A stretch of 64,000 nt of DNA from Epilithonimonas mollis. Its GTDB lineage: Bacteria > Bacteroidota > Bacteroidia > Flavobacteriales > Weeksellaceae. The stretch covers positions 744,001 through 808,000 of the forward strand of contig NZ_FRAM01000002.1 in assembly GCF_900142325.1 (NCBI RefSeq). Direction: 5' to 3'. Below, piece after piece: positions 25,543-34,358 of the stretch; within the stretch, counting starts at the first letter, position 1, and every line of letters starts with the position of its first letter. The notes beneath the pieces were generated by a model. It saw nothing but the letters and a program-made list of their open reading frames with translations, was not told the origin of the DNA and made no database searches. The position numbers were made by a program, and so were the translations under genes.

Positions 25543-27480
25543 CTAGCCTTCCAGTTGACTCCCAAGATATTCCCATTCCTGAAGCGTCAAATCCAGTTCT
25601 TCTTTTATTTTATTATAAATTTCCAGTATTTCTTCAGAAGGATTTTCTTTAGTAAAACTTGCCTCGAATTCTTCGATTTTCAGTTCCAGTTCAGAGATTT
25701 TTTCCTCCACTTTTTTCAGTTTATTCTGGATATTTTTCTGCTCTTTGCTAACAATCGTTGTTGATTGCGGATGGTCAGTCGCTGGTCTTGGTTCCTGAGC
25801 CTTTGGTTTTGGCTCTTCAACTTCCTCTTTATGAAGTTTTGACCTTTCAGCAGAGATTTCGCGGATGCTTTCTTTTTGTCTGTATTCCAGGTATTCATCA
25901 ATGTTACCGAGGAATTCTTTCATCTTTCCGTCACGGAATTCGAAGATTTTATCAGACAAACCTTGCAGGAATTCACGGTCGTGAGAAATAACAATCAATG
26001 TTCCCTCATATTTCTGAAGCGCCAGTTTGATAATCTCCTTGGACTGAATATCCAGGTGGTTTGTAGGCTCATCCATAATCAACGTGTTGAACGGACGAAG
26101 CAACAATTTACAAAGTGCCAGACGGTTTCTTTCCCCTCCGGAAAGCACTTTGGTTTTCTTAGTTACATCTTCACCCTGGAACAGGAAAGATCCTAATAAA
26201 TCACGCACTCTGGGTCTGGTTTCTTCCGTTGCAGAATCTTCAGCTTCCTGCAGAACGGTTTTATCTGGCGTCAGGACTTCCTCCTGATTCTGAGCAAAAT
26301 AACCGATGCTCACGTTGTGACCAAGATTCCATTCTCCGGAATAATCTGTGATATCGCCAGCAAGAATCTTTGCGAGAGTGGTTTTTCCTTGTCCGTTTTG
26401 TCCCAAAAGAGAGATTCTGTCGCCACGTTCCACAAAGAAATCTACATTGTCGAAAATCTGTTTGTTGCCATAAGCTTTACCCAGATTTTTAGCTTCGAAA
26501 ATGACTTTTCCTGGCGTTACAGAAGGTTGGAAACGAATATTGAATTTGGAAACATCTTCATTATCGATTTCGATTCTCTCTATTTTATCCAGTTTTTTAA
26601 TTAATGATTGGGCAAAAGAAGCTTTCGTCGCACTCGCACGGAACTTGTTGATGTTGTCTTCCATCTGCTTGATTTCCGCATCCTGATTTTTCTTTGCCTG
26701 TGCCAGTTTTTCACGGCGTTCTTTTCTTAATTCAAGATATTTGGAATAATTGGCTTTATAATCTTCGATCTTCTTATTATTAACATCAAAAGTCCTGTTG
26801 CATATTGAGGTCATAAACTGCTTGTCGTGACTTACCAAAACGATGGATCCGGGATAATCTTTCAGGAAATTCTCCAGCCAGATGATAGATTCCATATCGA
26901 GGTGGTTGGTCGGCTCATCCAGCAGCATCAGGTCGTTTTTCTGAAGCAGCAGTTTTGCCAGTTCGATTCTCATTCTCCAGCCTCCGGAAAATTCGTCCGT
27001 GATTTTATGGAAATCATCTGCTTTGAACCCTAAACCAAACAGAACCTTTTCAACATCGCCTTCAAGATTATAGGCGTCATGATTCATCAGAAGGTCATTC
27101 AGCTCCGTCATTCTGACAATTAAATCAGAGTATGCATCACTTTCGTAATCAGTTCTGGTAGTCAATTGATGATTGATATCTTCCAGCTCATTCTTCATCG
27201 CATTGATTTGCTCATAAGCTTGCATGGTCTCATCCCAAACGGTTCTTCCTTTCACAAAATCAAGATCCTGCTTCAGAAAACCAATCGTGATATTACCTTC
27301 CGGAACGACAGATCCTTCATAAAAATTGATTTCTCCGGAAAGGATTTTAAGCAGCGTAGATTTTCCGGCTCCGTTCTTGCCGACCAAGCCAATTTTGTCG
27401 TCTTTTTTTATTGTAAAATTAACGTCCCTGAAAAGATAATTTCCCGCGTGATGCAATCCTAATCCCTGTGCCGAAATCAT
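25543..27480 (-). CDS. ABC-F family ATPase (Uup-like)
   Basis: A soluble protein of 645 residues with two ABC domains and no membrane segments, the class that acts on the ribosome E site. Domain 1 has Walker A GKNGAGKST, signature FSGGWRMR and Walker B LLDEPTNHLD. Domain 2 has GQNGQGKTT, LSGGERNR and IMDEPTNHLD. A charged linker between the domains (AKKNQDAEIKQME) is the P-site tRNA interaction motif region. The C-terminal coiled coil (about 575-640) is the DNA-binding-like extension of Uup. Probably a housekeeping translation factor rather than an antibiotic-resistance type; I cannot separate these by sequence alone. Confidence 0.92.
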   Translation of the reverse strand: MISAQGLGLHHAGNYLFRDVNFTIKKDDKIGLVGKNGAGKSTLLKILSGEINFYEGSVVPEGNITIGFLKQDLDFVKGRTVWDETMQAYEQINAMKNELEDINHQLTTRTDYESDAYSDLIVRMTELNDLLMNHDAYNLEGDVEKVLFGLGFKADDFHKITDEFSGGWRMRIELAKLLLQKNDLMLLDEPTNHLDMESIIWLENFLKDYPGSIVLVSHDKQFMTSICNRTFDVNNKKIEDYKANYSKYLELRKERREKLAQAKKNQDAEIKQMEDNINKFRASATKASFAQSLIKKLDKIERIEIDNEDVSKFNIRFQPSVTPGKVIFEAKNLGKAYGNKQIFDNVDFFVERGDRISLLGQNGQGKTTLAKILAGDITDYSGEWNLGHNVSIGYFAQNQEEVLTPDKTVLQEAEDSATEETRPRVRDLLGSFLFQGEDVTKKTKVLSGGERNRLALCKLLLRPFNTLIMDEPTNHLDIQSKEIIKLALQKYEGTLIVISHDREFLQGLSDKIFEFRDGKMKEFLGNIDEYLEYRQKESIREISAERSKLHKEEVEEPKPKAQEPRPATDHPQSTTIVSKEQKNIQNKLKKVEEKISELELKIEEFEASFTKENPSEEILEIYNKIKEELDLTLQEWEYLGSQLEG

Positions 27481-27566
27481 TGTAGTATATGTTTAAATTT
27501 CAATTTGCAAAAGTAGGGTTTAATTGATGAAAAACAACAAATCAAGATAGTAATAAGCAGCAAACT

Positions 27567-27600
27567 TTGAAAAATAAAACTTAAACAATTTATATCTTTG
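27567..27600 (+). promoter_or_regulatory. Complete -33/-7 promoter
   Basis: TTG followed after 23 bases by TATCTTTG. The -7 element ends 10 bases before the ATG of the delta-60-repeat gene, so the leader is very short. Confidence 0.65.
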
Positions 27601-27610
27601 CAAAAAAACA

Positions 27611-28990
27611 ATGAAAATAAAAATCCTAATATTGTTGATGTTTTTGACAGCTTATTTTAAAAGTCAGTATCTTGATTCTACTTTTGGTAATAATGGAAAT
27701 CTTTTGCTACAAGGAATCGGGGCTTTTTTTGGGACCGCAATTCAAAATGATGGAAAATTGGTTTTAGCAGGTAAAACTAGTGATAATAAAGGTCTGTTAT
27801 GTAGGCTTAATCCTGATGGAAGTTTTGATAATACTTTCGGTGTAGCAGGGAAATTGATTTTCCATGAGGAACAATGTAATTATGAAGTTGTTAGTCCAGC
27901 TAAAATATTAGATGATGGAAGCATTGTGCTATTATACGATGGATCAAATAACAATAACTCATTTAGAATACGGAAGCTGGTAAAACTTAAAAGTAACGGA
28001 AGTCTTGATGAATCTTTTAATAGTACAACTATCTGCTCAGATTTTACTTTACTTTCAAACGGAAAAATCATTGTTGTTCCAGGTTTTGGGAATAAACTTA
28101 TACGATTAAACAACAATGGGAGTATAGATACATCTTTTGGAAATATGGGAATCAAGACTCTGTCTGGAGTATCAGATATTAATTATTTAGAAACTGATCC
28201 ACTAACAAATGATGTTTTTTTAATGGATTCTAATAGCCGTAAAATATGGAAAATTAATAATGAAGGAATGCAGAATATGACATCATATAGTTATAGTAAC
28301 TATGTTAGTAATATAAAATTTTTTAAAAATTCATTATTTTTATCGGGTGGAGTGTATAATAGTGATTATGTTAGTACAAGTATTAGAAAACTCAATGCTA
28401 ATTTTACTTTGGATCAATCATTTGGTAGTTCGGGCACTGTTTCTATGTCTAATCCAAAAGCTAATATTGATTTAATTTTTCAAAATGATGAAAAAGCTCT
28501 CCAGTTAAATTTTATCCCGTACGGAAATGAAATTCAAATTGCTAGATTTAATACAATTGGAACTGTCGATAATTTTTTTGGAAATCAAGGAAAATTTGAT
28601 TTTCAACCAGGAATAGATCGTATTTATTCAACTTATTTTTTGTATAATAAATCAAATACATTATACGTGATTAGCACTGAACAGCCTAATAATAATCAAG
28701 TAACAAATTTTAGAAATGTTGTAATTAGTAAGATTAATATTGATGGTAATCTTTCAATTTTAGAAAGTAAAAAACAAAAGTTAATTCTCTATCCTAATCC
28801 TGCTACAAGTTTCATATACTTTTCGAAAAAAATCAATTCTATTGAGCTTTTTTCAAAAGAGGGCAAAAAGATAGAAACCACTACTGCGAATAAATCATTA
28901 AGTGTTTCTAATCTAAATAAAGGGATATATATTTTGAAAGGTGTTGATGAAAATGGTAATGCAATTTCTGAAAAATTTATAAAAAAATAG
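27611..28990 (+). CDS. T9SS cargo protein with delta-60 beta-propeller repeats
   Basis: A 459-residue exported protein. A signal peptide (residues 1-18, ending YFKSQ) is followed by delta-60 repeats, recognisable by recurring D-x-[ST]-F-G-x-x-G and G-[KS]-[IL] segments (SFDNTFGVAG, SIDTSFGNMG, TLDQSFGSSG), which fold as a beta-propeller. Residues 390-459 are a type A T9SS sorting domain (LILYPNPATSF start). Codons are much more AT-rich than in neighbouring housekeeping genes. No enzyme motif is present; a structural or binding role outside the cell is likely. Confidence 0.88.
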   Translation: MKIKILILLMFLTAYFKSQYLDSTFGNNGNLLLQGIGAFFGTAIQNDGKLVLAGKTSDNKGLLCRLNPDGSFDNTFGVAGKLIFHEEQCNYEVVSPAKILDDGSIVLLYDGSNNNNSFRIRKLVKLKSNGSLDESFNSTTICSDFTLLSNGKIIVVPGFGNKLIRLNNNGSIDTSFGNMGIKTLSGVSDINYLETDPLTNDVFLMDSNSRKIWKINNEGMQNMTSYSYSNYVSNIKFFKNSLFLSGGVYNSDYVSTSIRKLNANFTLDQSFGSSGTVSMSNPKANIDLIFQNDEKALQLNFIPYGNEIQIARFNTIGTVDNFFGNQGKFDFQPGIDRIYSTYFLYNKSNTLYVISTEQPNNNQVTNFRNVVISKINIDGNLSILESKKQKLILYPNPATSFIYFSKKINSIELFSKEGKKIETTTANKSLSVSNLNKGIYILKGVDENGNAISEKFIKK

Positions 28991-29045
28991 AGATTTGTTT
29001 ACTGACAATATTGATAAGGTTAAAAAATTAAAATTATTAAATTAC

Positions 29046-29053
29046 TAACTTTG
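29046..29053 (+). promoter_or_regulatory. TAnnTTTG -7 element
   Basis: TAACTTTG lies 17 bases before the start of the deoxyhypusine-synthase-like gene. Confidence 0.6.
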
Positions 29054-29070
29054 CAAAAATCTTAAACAAA

Positions 29071-30045
29071 ATGAGCAAACCGATTTCGGAATTTATAGAA
29101 AAGTATTATTTGCACTTCAATGCAGCAGCGTTGGTAGATGCTTCCAAAGGTTATGTGGCACACCTGAAAGATGGCGGCAAAATGATGGTAACATTGGCCG
29201 GAGCGATGTCAACAGCTGAGTTGGGAAAAATCTTTGCAGAAATGATTCGTCAAGATAAAGTGGATTTTATCTCTTGTACAGGTGCAAATCTCGAAGAAGA
29301 CCTTATGAATCTTGTTGCGCATTCTCACTACGAAAGAGTTCCTCATTACAGAGATTTGACTCCGCAGGAAGAATGGGCACTTTTGGAAAGAGGTCTGAAC
29401 AGAGTTACCGATACTTGTATCCCGGAAGAAGAAGCGTTCAGAAGATTGCAGAAACACATCTACGAAATCTGGAAAGATGCTGATGATAAAGGTGAAAGAT
29501 ATTTCCCACACGAGTATATGTACAAGATGATTTTGTCCGGCGTTCTGGAGCAGTATTATGAGATTCCAAGAGAAAACTCCTGGATGATTGCTGCGGCTGA
29601 GAAGAATTTGCCAATCGTAGTTCCAGGGTGGGAAGATTCTACAATGGGTAATATCTTCGCTTCATATTGCATCAAAGGAGAATTAAAATTCTCAACAATG
29701 AAATCCGGAATTGAGTATATGGCTTATTTGGCTGATTGGTACACGAAAAATTCTGCTGGAAAAGGTGTAGGTTTCTTCCAGATTGGTGGCGGAATTGCCG
29801 GAGATTTTCCAATCTGTGTGGTGCCGATGCTTTATCAGGATATGGAGATGCATGATATTCCATTTTGGTCTTACTTTTGTCAGATTTCTGATTCTACAAC
29901 ATCTTACGGTTCATATTCAGGTGCCGTTCCAAATGAGAAAATCACTTGGGGGAAACTGGATATTACCACACCAAAATTCATTGTTGAAAGTGATGCCACA
30001 ATCTGTGCACCATTGATGTTCAGCTATATTTTAGAAAATTCTTGA
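29071..30045 (+). CDS. Deoxyhypusine-synthase-like enzyme
   Basis: A 324-residue NAD-dependent aminobutyl transferase of the deoxyhypusine synthase family. The NAD-binding elements (LAGAMSTAELG, CTGANLEED) and the C-terminal SGAVPNEKITWGK motif are conserved; K295 corresponds to the lysine that carries the butylimine intermediate in the human enzyme (SGA..DEAVSWGK). Bacteria have no eIF5A, the eukaryotic substrate, and bacterial relatives are associated with homospermidine-type polyamine reactions. The gene is monocistronic, with its own promoter and terminator. The family is certain; whether it makes a polyamine or modifies a protein is not known from sequence. Confidence 0.88.
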   Translation: MSKPISEFIEKYYLHFNAAALVDASKGYVAHLKDGGKMMVTLAGAMSTAELGKIFAEMIRQDKVDFISCTGANLEEDLMNLVAHSHYERVPHYRDLTPQEEWALLERGLNRVTDTCIPEEEAFRRLQKHIYEIWKDADDKGERYFPHEYMYKMILSGVLEQYYEIPRENSWMIAAAEKNLPIVVPGWEDSTMGNIFASYCIKGELKFSTMKSGIEYMAYLADWYTKNSAGKGVGFFQIGGGIAGDFPICVVPMLYQDMEMHDIPFWSYFCQISDSTTSYGSYSGAVPNEKITWGKLDITTPKFIVESDATICAPLMFSYILENS

Positions 30046-30066
30046 TTGGAATAATATATTAAAATG

Positions 30067-30093
30067 AAAGCGTTCAATTTTGAACGCTTTTTT
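30067..30093 (+). terminator. Terminator of the deoxyhypusine-synthase-like gene
   Basis: AAAGCGTTCAA and TTGAACGCTTT form an almost loop-free stem followed by T residues. Confidence 0.8.
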
Positions 30094-30112
30094 ATTTTTA
30101 AATATGTGATAA

Positions 30113-30259
30113 TTAGTCTAAAGAATTAATTAAAACAAAATAACGGTATCCAAATATTGCCTTCTGAAGTTTATTGAGTTTGGTGAAATCTTTCTTGCTG
30201 TATTTTGGTAAAAGTTTCACATTGATTTTGTTGAGAAATCTAAAGAATGCCTTTTTCAT
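30113..30259 (-). CDS. Small basic conserved protein, 48 residues
   Basis: A reading frame below common length cut-offs. The product starts MKKAFFRFLNKIN, continues LLPKYSKKDF and ends with a GYRYFVLINSLD segment. It is basic and amphipathic, with an aromatic C-terminal half. I recall very similar 45-50-residue proteins (F-x-x-L-x-K-I-N, LP-S/K-Y-x-K, W/Y-R-x-Y-V) scattered as single genes in Flavobacteriia, which supports a real gene. It lies 42 bases downstream of the DUF493 gene on the same strand. Function unknown; membrane or nucleic-acid association is only a guess from charge. Confidence 0.7.
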   Translation of the reverse strand: MKKAFFRFLNKINVKLLPKYSKKDFTKLNKLQKAIFGYRYFVLINSLD

Positions 30260-30301
30260 AACATTGATTTTGATGAATTGTCTGCAAGGATTAAACCAAA
30301 A

Positions 30302-30607
30302 TCACAGCATCATTACACCTTCAATTCCTGCCACTTCTTTATAAATTGTAATAACCTGATCTGCGTCCAGCACAAAACAATCTATAGAGACTGATGTGTA
30401 TTTTCCTGTTGCGCTTTCTTTATTGGATAAAGTGTATTTCATGTTATCAAAAACTCTCAGGATTTCTGTTATTTTTTCGGAATCACTTGTTACGATGAAT
30501 TTAAAAAGATATTCCTCCGGGAAGTTATGCTGTTCTTCCAGCTTTTCTTTAAGTGATTTGTAAAAATCTTCCGGATTGGTATGGTTGTTTTCTATAATGT
30601 CTGCCAT
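30302..30607 (-). CDS. DUF493 family protein
   Basis: A 101-residue cytosolic protein with the ferredoxin-like fold of DUF493 (YbeD): strand FKFIVTSD, helix, strand YTSVSIDCFVLDA and helix DQVITIYKEVAG. YbeD-type proteins resemble allosteric ACT domains but no ligand has been shown. It lies downstream of ferritin on the same strand with a terminator between, and upstream of the 48-residue gene. Confidence 0.87.
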   Translation of the reverse strand: MADIIENNHTNPEDFYKSLKEKLEEQHNFPEEYLFKFIVTSDSEKITEILRVFDNMKYTLSNKESATGKYTSVSIDCFVLDADQVITIYKEVAGIEGVMML

Positions 30608-30626
30608 TTTTTATTTGAGTATAAAT

Positions 30627-30652
30627 TAAAAGTCCCCGTAAAAACGGAGACC
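30627..30652 (-). terminator. Terminator of the ferritin gene
   Basis: On the minus strand GTCTCCGT and ACGGGGAC pair (one wobble) around a T-rich loop and are followed by TTTTA. Confidence 0.65.
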
Positions 30653-30676
30653 AAAGTTAGTGATATTTTATTTGAG

Positions 30677-31231
30677 CTAAGAAGGATTATCCGCTGTGGC
30701 AGTCTGAGGAAGAGAAACCTCATCTGAAGCTTCCTCCAGAGCCTTGTCAAGTGTAAATAGAGATTCATCAGAAGCCTGATCGCCACCAGCAATTTTCAGC
30801 TTGTCGATGAGTTCGAGTGCCAGTTTTTCTTCTTCAATCTGCTCTTTCACGAACCATTGCATAAAATTCCATGTAGCCCAGTCCTTTTCCTGAAAAGCTA
30901 AATCAACAAGCTCGTATATAGAAGTCGTGTTATCAACTTCATGCTGAAAAACTTTGTTGAAACAATCGGTCAGGTTTTTGGGGTTTTCTGGCGGCGCAGG
31001 AATAGCTTCCACCTTTGCTTCACCACCTCTGTCAAGGATGTAACGCATAAATTTGATCATATGGTTTCTTTCCTCCTGCGAATGTCTGTATAGAAAATTG
31101 GCAATACCTCCGTAACCATTGATATCTGCCCAGCATCCATAAGACAAAAAAATCTGTGAAGCGTGTGCCTCTTTTGTCATCTGTCGTATAAGAGCGGACT
31201 GCATTTCGTTTGATAATCTGTTGGTGTTCAT
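30677..31231 (-). CDS. Ferritin-like iron storage protein
   Basis: A 184-residue non-haem bacterial ferritin (FtnA type) that oxidises Fe(II) and stores Fe(III) in a 24-mer shell. Ferroxidase ligands are visible: the Glu of KEAHASQIF, then EERNH (Glu and His), and the Glu and Gln of the NFMQWFVKEQIEEE helix. The last 20 residues after the fourth helix form an acidic extension. The divergent SusC gene lies 252 bases away; that gap is very AT-rich and may hold promoters for both. Iron regulation is expected, but no clear Fur box is seen. Confidence 0.92.
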   Translation of the reverse strand: MNTNRLSNEMQSALIRQMTKEAHASQIFLSYGCWADINGYGGIANFLYRHSQEERNHMIKFMRYILDRGGEAKVEAIPAPPENPKNLTDCFNKVFQHEVDNTTSIYELVDLAFQEKDWATWNFMQWFVKEQIEEEKLALELIDKLKIAGGDQASDESLFTLDKALEEASDEVSLPQTATADNPS

Positions 31232-31446
31232 ATTTTGATTTTTTAGTGATTTGACAAATATTAATACCTCAAATTGAGTTATTAAAAATTCAGATTATGT
31301 TAATTAGACAAATATTAAGCCAAAAAAAGGGGATTTATTTTTTATGCTTATCATTGTTTTTAAAACTTTTTTTAATATTATTTTATTGATTATAAGTAAG
31401 TTAATCTATTTTTAATAAAAATTAACAATGTGTTAATAAAATTATT

Positions 31447-31454
31447 TATATTCG
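31447..31454 (+). promoter_or_regulatory. Possible -7 element of the SusC operon
   Basis: TATATTCG differs from TAnnTTTG by one base and lies 29 bases before the SusC start. No regulator gene for the locus is present within the window. Confidence 0.35.
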
Positions 31455-31483
31455 AGGATAAGAAAATAATACATAAGAATATT

Positions 31484-34339
31484 ATGAGAAAAAATTATGT
31501 TAAATTACCATTGTTGATTGCTGCTTTGTATTTTGGCGGTGATTTGCATGCGCAATCCACACAGGATACTACTGCGAAAGAAAATAAAATTGAAGAAGTG
31601 GTTGTGATTGGATACGGGACACAGAAAAAAGTTGATTTGACAAGTGCCATAACCACAGTAAAAGCTGCGGATATTGCCAAAACACCATCCGGACAGGCAA
31701 CTCAATCCTTGCAGGGAAAAGTTGCGGGTGTTCAGATTATTGCCAATGGTTCCCCTGGTGAGGCACCAAAGATGAACATTAGAGGTGTACATTCCATCAA
31801 TGGGGACAACCAACCTTTATATGTTGTTGACGGACTTTTTGTAAATAACATTGAATTCCTGAATCCGAATGATATTCAGGATTTCACTATTCTTAAAGAT
31901 GCTTCTGCATCAGCTATTTATGGGGTTTTAGCTGCGAATGGCGTAGTTGTTATTACAACTAAGGGTGGCAGTTATAACAGAAAACCTAAGTTAACGTATG
32001 ATACTTACTACGGCTCTCAATATGCAAATAATGTTATAAAAATGGCAAATGCCGAACAATACACAAATTTTGCATTAGAATCAGGGTCACAGTTTGAAAT
32101 TGATGCGATTAATGCAGCTATTGAAAGATTTGGAAGGAGCAGAGTGAATCCAAATCTCCCAAATGTAAATACGGATTGGTACAAAGAGGCTCTAAGAATT
32201 GCTCCAATACAAAGCCATAGTCTTTCCGTGGATGGGGGTTCTGAAAAGGTAGCATATTCATTGGGAGGTAATTTCTTCACTCAGGATGGTATTCTTAATA
32301 TGAAGAACAGTTATGAGAGATTCAATGTCAGAACTAAAATTGATGCAAAAGCAACTAGCTGGCTTACAGTTGGTACCGTTATTAATTATACAAGGGGTGA
32401 AAAATATGATGATGAAGGTTCCGCCTGGCAACAGATTTATTATGCAGTTCCAGTAATGCCTGTTTATGACCCGTTATTTAAAGATGCAACCGTTAGACCT
32501 TATGCTGATGCCCAAATATTGGGTTATAGAGGTCATGACAATCCATTTTCATTAATGGATAATGTTGATAAGTTAGGAATTCAAAAATCTTTAAATTTTA
32601 ATGCCTATGCTGAGATAAGCTTACTGCCAAAAGAATTAACTTTTAAAACAACTCTTTCTTATAATAATAGGAATATTAGTGAACGTTTAATGGAGCTACC
32701 ATACTTTGTAAATTCTGAGAAAGCATTTGAAAGAACTTTGGCTCAATCTTCTATTACAAGAAATAATGCTACTTATGAAGATTATATTTGGGATAATACA
32801 ATAACTTGGAATAAAACTTTAGGTAATCATGGTTTTACGTTATTGGCGGGAACTTCTTATGCTGATCAGTCGTATAAATTCATGGGTATGAAAGGTTACT
32901 TTTTCAAAGGAAGTTTATTTTCGAGATATAATGAAAGTACTTGGTATATTAATAATGCTTCGCCTGATGGAAGAACAACGTCGGAAGGAGAACCTTACCG
33001 TTTTTACAGAACGTCATATTTCGGAAGAATTTCGTATAAATTTCTAAACCGATATATTGCTTATGCTACCCTTAGAAATGAAGGCTCTAACAAATTTCCT
33101 AATCAGAAGACTATTAATTTGCCGGCATTTGGTTTAGGGTGGGTAGTATCAGAGGAATCATTTTTGAAAAATGTCAGCTGGATGAACCTATTAAAGTTCC
33201 GAGCAGGCTGGGGTAGATTGGCCAACGATGCAGTAAATGCTAGCAGAGCGAATACACCTTTTGCCGTAAATACTGTTTTTGCAGATACTTATGTTCCTGC
33301 ATATCAATTTACGACTTACAAAGATGATGTAAGAAGAGAATATACAGAAGAGACCAATGTCGGGTTGTCATCAGAATTTTTAAACAGGAGGTTGACAATA
33401 GAGGCTGATTATTTTATTAAAGATACCAAAAGCATGGTCATTCCTGTTCAACCGATAATTGGAAGCGAAGTAAGCTACAAAAATGTTGGTACAATGAGGA
33501 ATAAAGGTTACGAAATTTCTGCTGGTTGGAGAGATAAAATTGGAGAAGATTGGGGATATAATATTAATGGTAATTTTAGTCACATTAAAAACGAAATTAC
33601 AAACTTAAATGGACAAGCATTTATTGCAAGAGGTTCTGGAGATTTTCCTCAACGTTTAGTTGTTGGTCAGCCAATAGATGTTTTTTACGGATACGATGTA
33701 ATTGGTGTTTATCAAAATCATGCTGAAGTTAACGCAGATCCTACAGCTGTTTATGCTAATACAAATCAAGGTGCAGGTACTGTGAAGCCAGGATATTTCA
33801 AATATAGAGATATGAACGGTGATGGGAAAATTGATTCTGATGACAGAATGTATCTTGGATCTCCTGTTCCTACATATTATTACGGTGGATCTCTAGGTAT
33901 TAATTACAAAAGTTGGGATCTATCCGTAGCATTTTATGGGCAGGGAGGAAATAAGATTCTTAACAGAAATAGAGGTGAGGTAATTAAAACAACCGGTCGA
34001 AATATAGATGCTGATTTTGCAATTAACCGTTGGCATGGCGAAGGTACTACTAATGAGTTTGTATCATCAGAAGGATACCGTCAAAGTTGGAATAATAATA
34101 AATTATCTAAATTTTGGCTGCAGGATGGCGATTTTTTCAGAGTTCAGAATATCCAGTTGGGATATACTTTGAAAACTGACGGGATCCCTGAAATGAGATT
34201 TACCTTAACTGCTGACAGACCTTTCATGTGGACTAAAAGCGAAAATCTAATGAATCCGGAAGTAGCTAACAACGGTGTCAATCAGGATGTTTATCCTACG
34301 CCTTCAGTTGTTTCTGTTGGCTATAGTATAAAATTTTAA
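31484..34339 (+). CDS. SusC/RagA-type TonB-dependent outer-membrane transporter
   Basis: A 951-residue outer-membrane importer for oligosaccharides, working with the SusD lipoprotein encoded next to it. I start at the ATG beginning MRKNYVKLPLL, which gives a signal peptide ending at LHAQS. Mature residues begin almost directly with the TonB-box-like EEVVVIGYGTQKK, then the plug domain (LQGKVAGVQI, GVHSINGDNQPLYVVDG) and the 22-strand barrel. The N-terminal carboxypeptidase-regulatory-like domain found in most SusC proteins is missing, which explains the modest length. It is the first gene of the predicted glucan utilisation operon. Confidence 0.95.
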   Translation: MRKNYVKLPLLIAALYFGGDLHAQSTQDTTAKENKIEEVVVIGYGTQKKVDLTSAITTVKAADIAKTPSGQATQSLQGKVAGVQIIANGSPGEAPKMNIRGVHSINGDNQPLYVVDGLFVNNIEFLNPNDIQDFTILKDASASAIYGVLAANGVVVITTKGGSYNRKPKLTYDTYYGSQYANNVIKMANAEQYTNFALESGSQFEIDAINAAIERFGRSRVNPNLPNVNTDWYKEALRIAPIQSHSLSVDGGSEKVAYSLGGNFFTQDGILNMKNSYERFNVRTKIDAKATSWLTVGTVINYTRGEKYDDEGSAWQQIYYAVPVMPVYDPLFKDATVRPYADAQILGYRGHDNPFSLMDNVDKLGIQKSLNFNAYAEISLLPKELTFKTTLSYNNRNISERLMELPYFVNSEKAFERTLAQSSITRNNATYEDYIWDNTITWNKTLGNHGFTLLAGTSYADQSYKFMGMKGYFFKGSLFSRYNESTWYINNASPDGRTTSEGEPYRFYRTSYFGRISYKFLNRYIAYATLRNEGSNKFPNQKTINLPAFGLGWVVSEESFLKNVSWMNLLKFRAGWGRLANDAVNASRANTPFAVNTVFADTYVPAYQFTTYKDDVRREYTEETNVGLSSEFLNRRLTIEADYFIKDTKSMVIPVQPIIGSEVSYKNVGTMRNKGYEISAGWRDKIGEDWGYNINGNFSHIKNEITNLNGQAFIARGSGDFPQRLVVGQPIDVFYGYDVIGVYQNHAEVNADPTAVYANTNQGAGTVKPGYFKYRDMNGDGKIDSDDRMYLGSPVPTYYYGGSLGINYKSWDLSVAFYGQGGNKILNRNRGEVIKTTGRNIDADFAINRWHGEGTTNEFVSSEGYRQSWNNNKLSKFWLQDGDFFRVQNIQLGYTLKTDGIPEMRFTLTADRPFMWTKSENLMNPEVANNGVNQDVYPTPSVVSVGYSIKF

Positions 34340-34358
34340 ACTAAACATTATTTACAAA

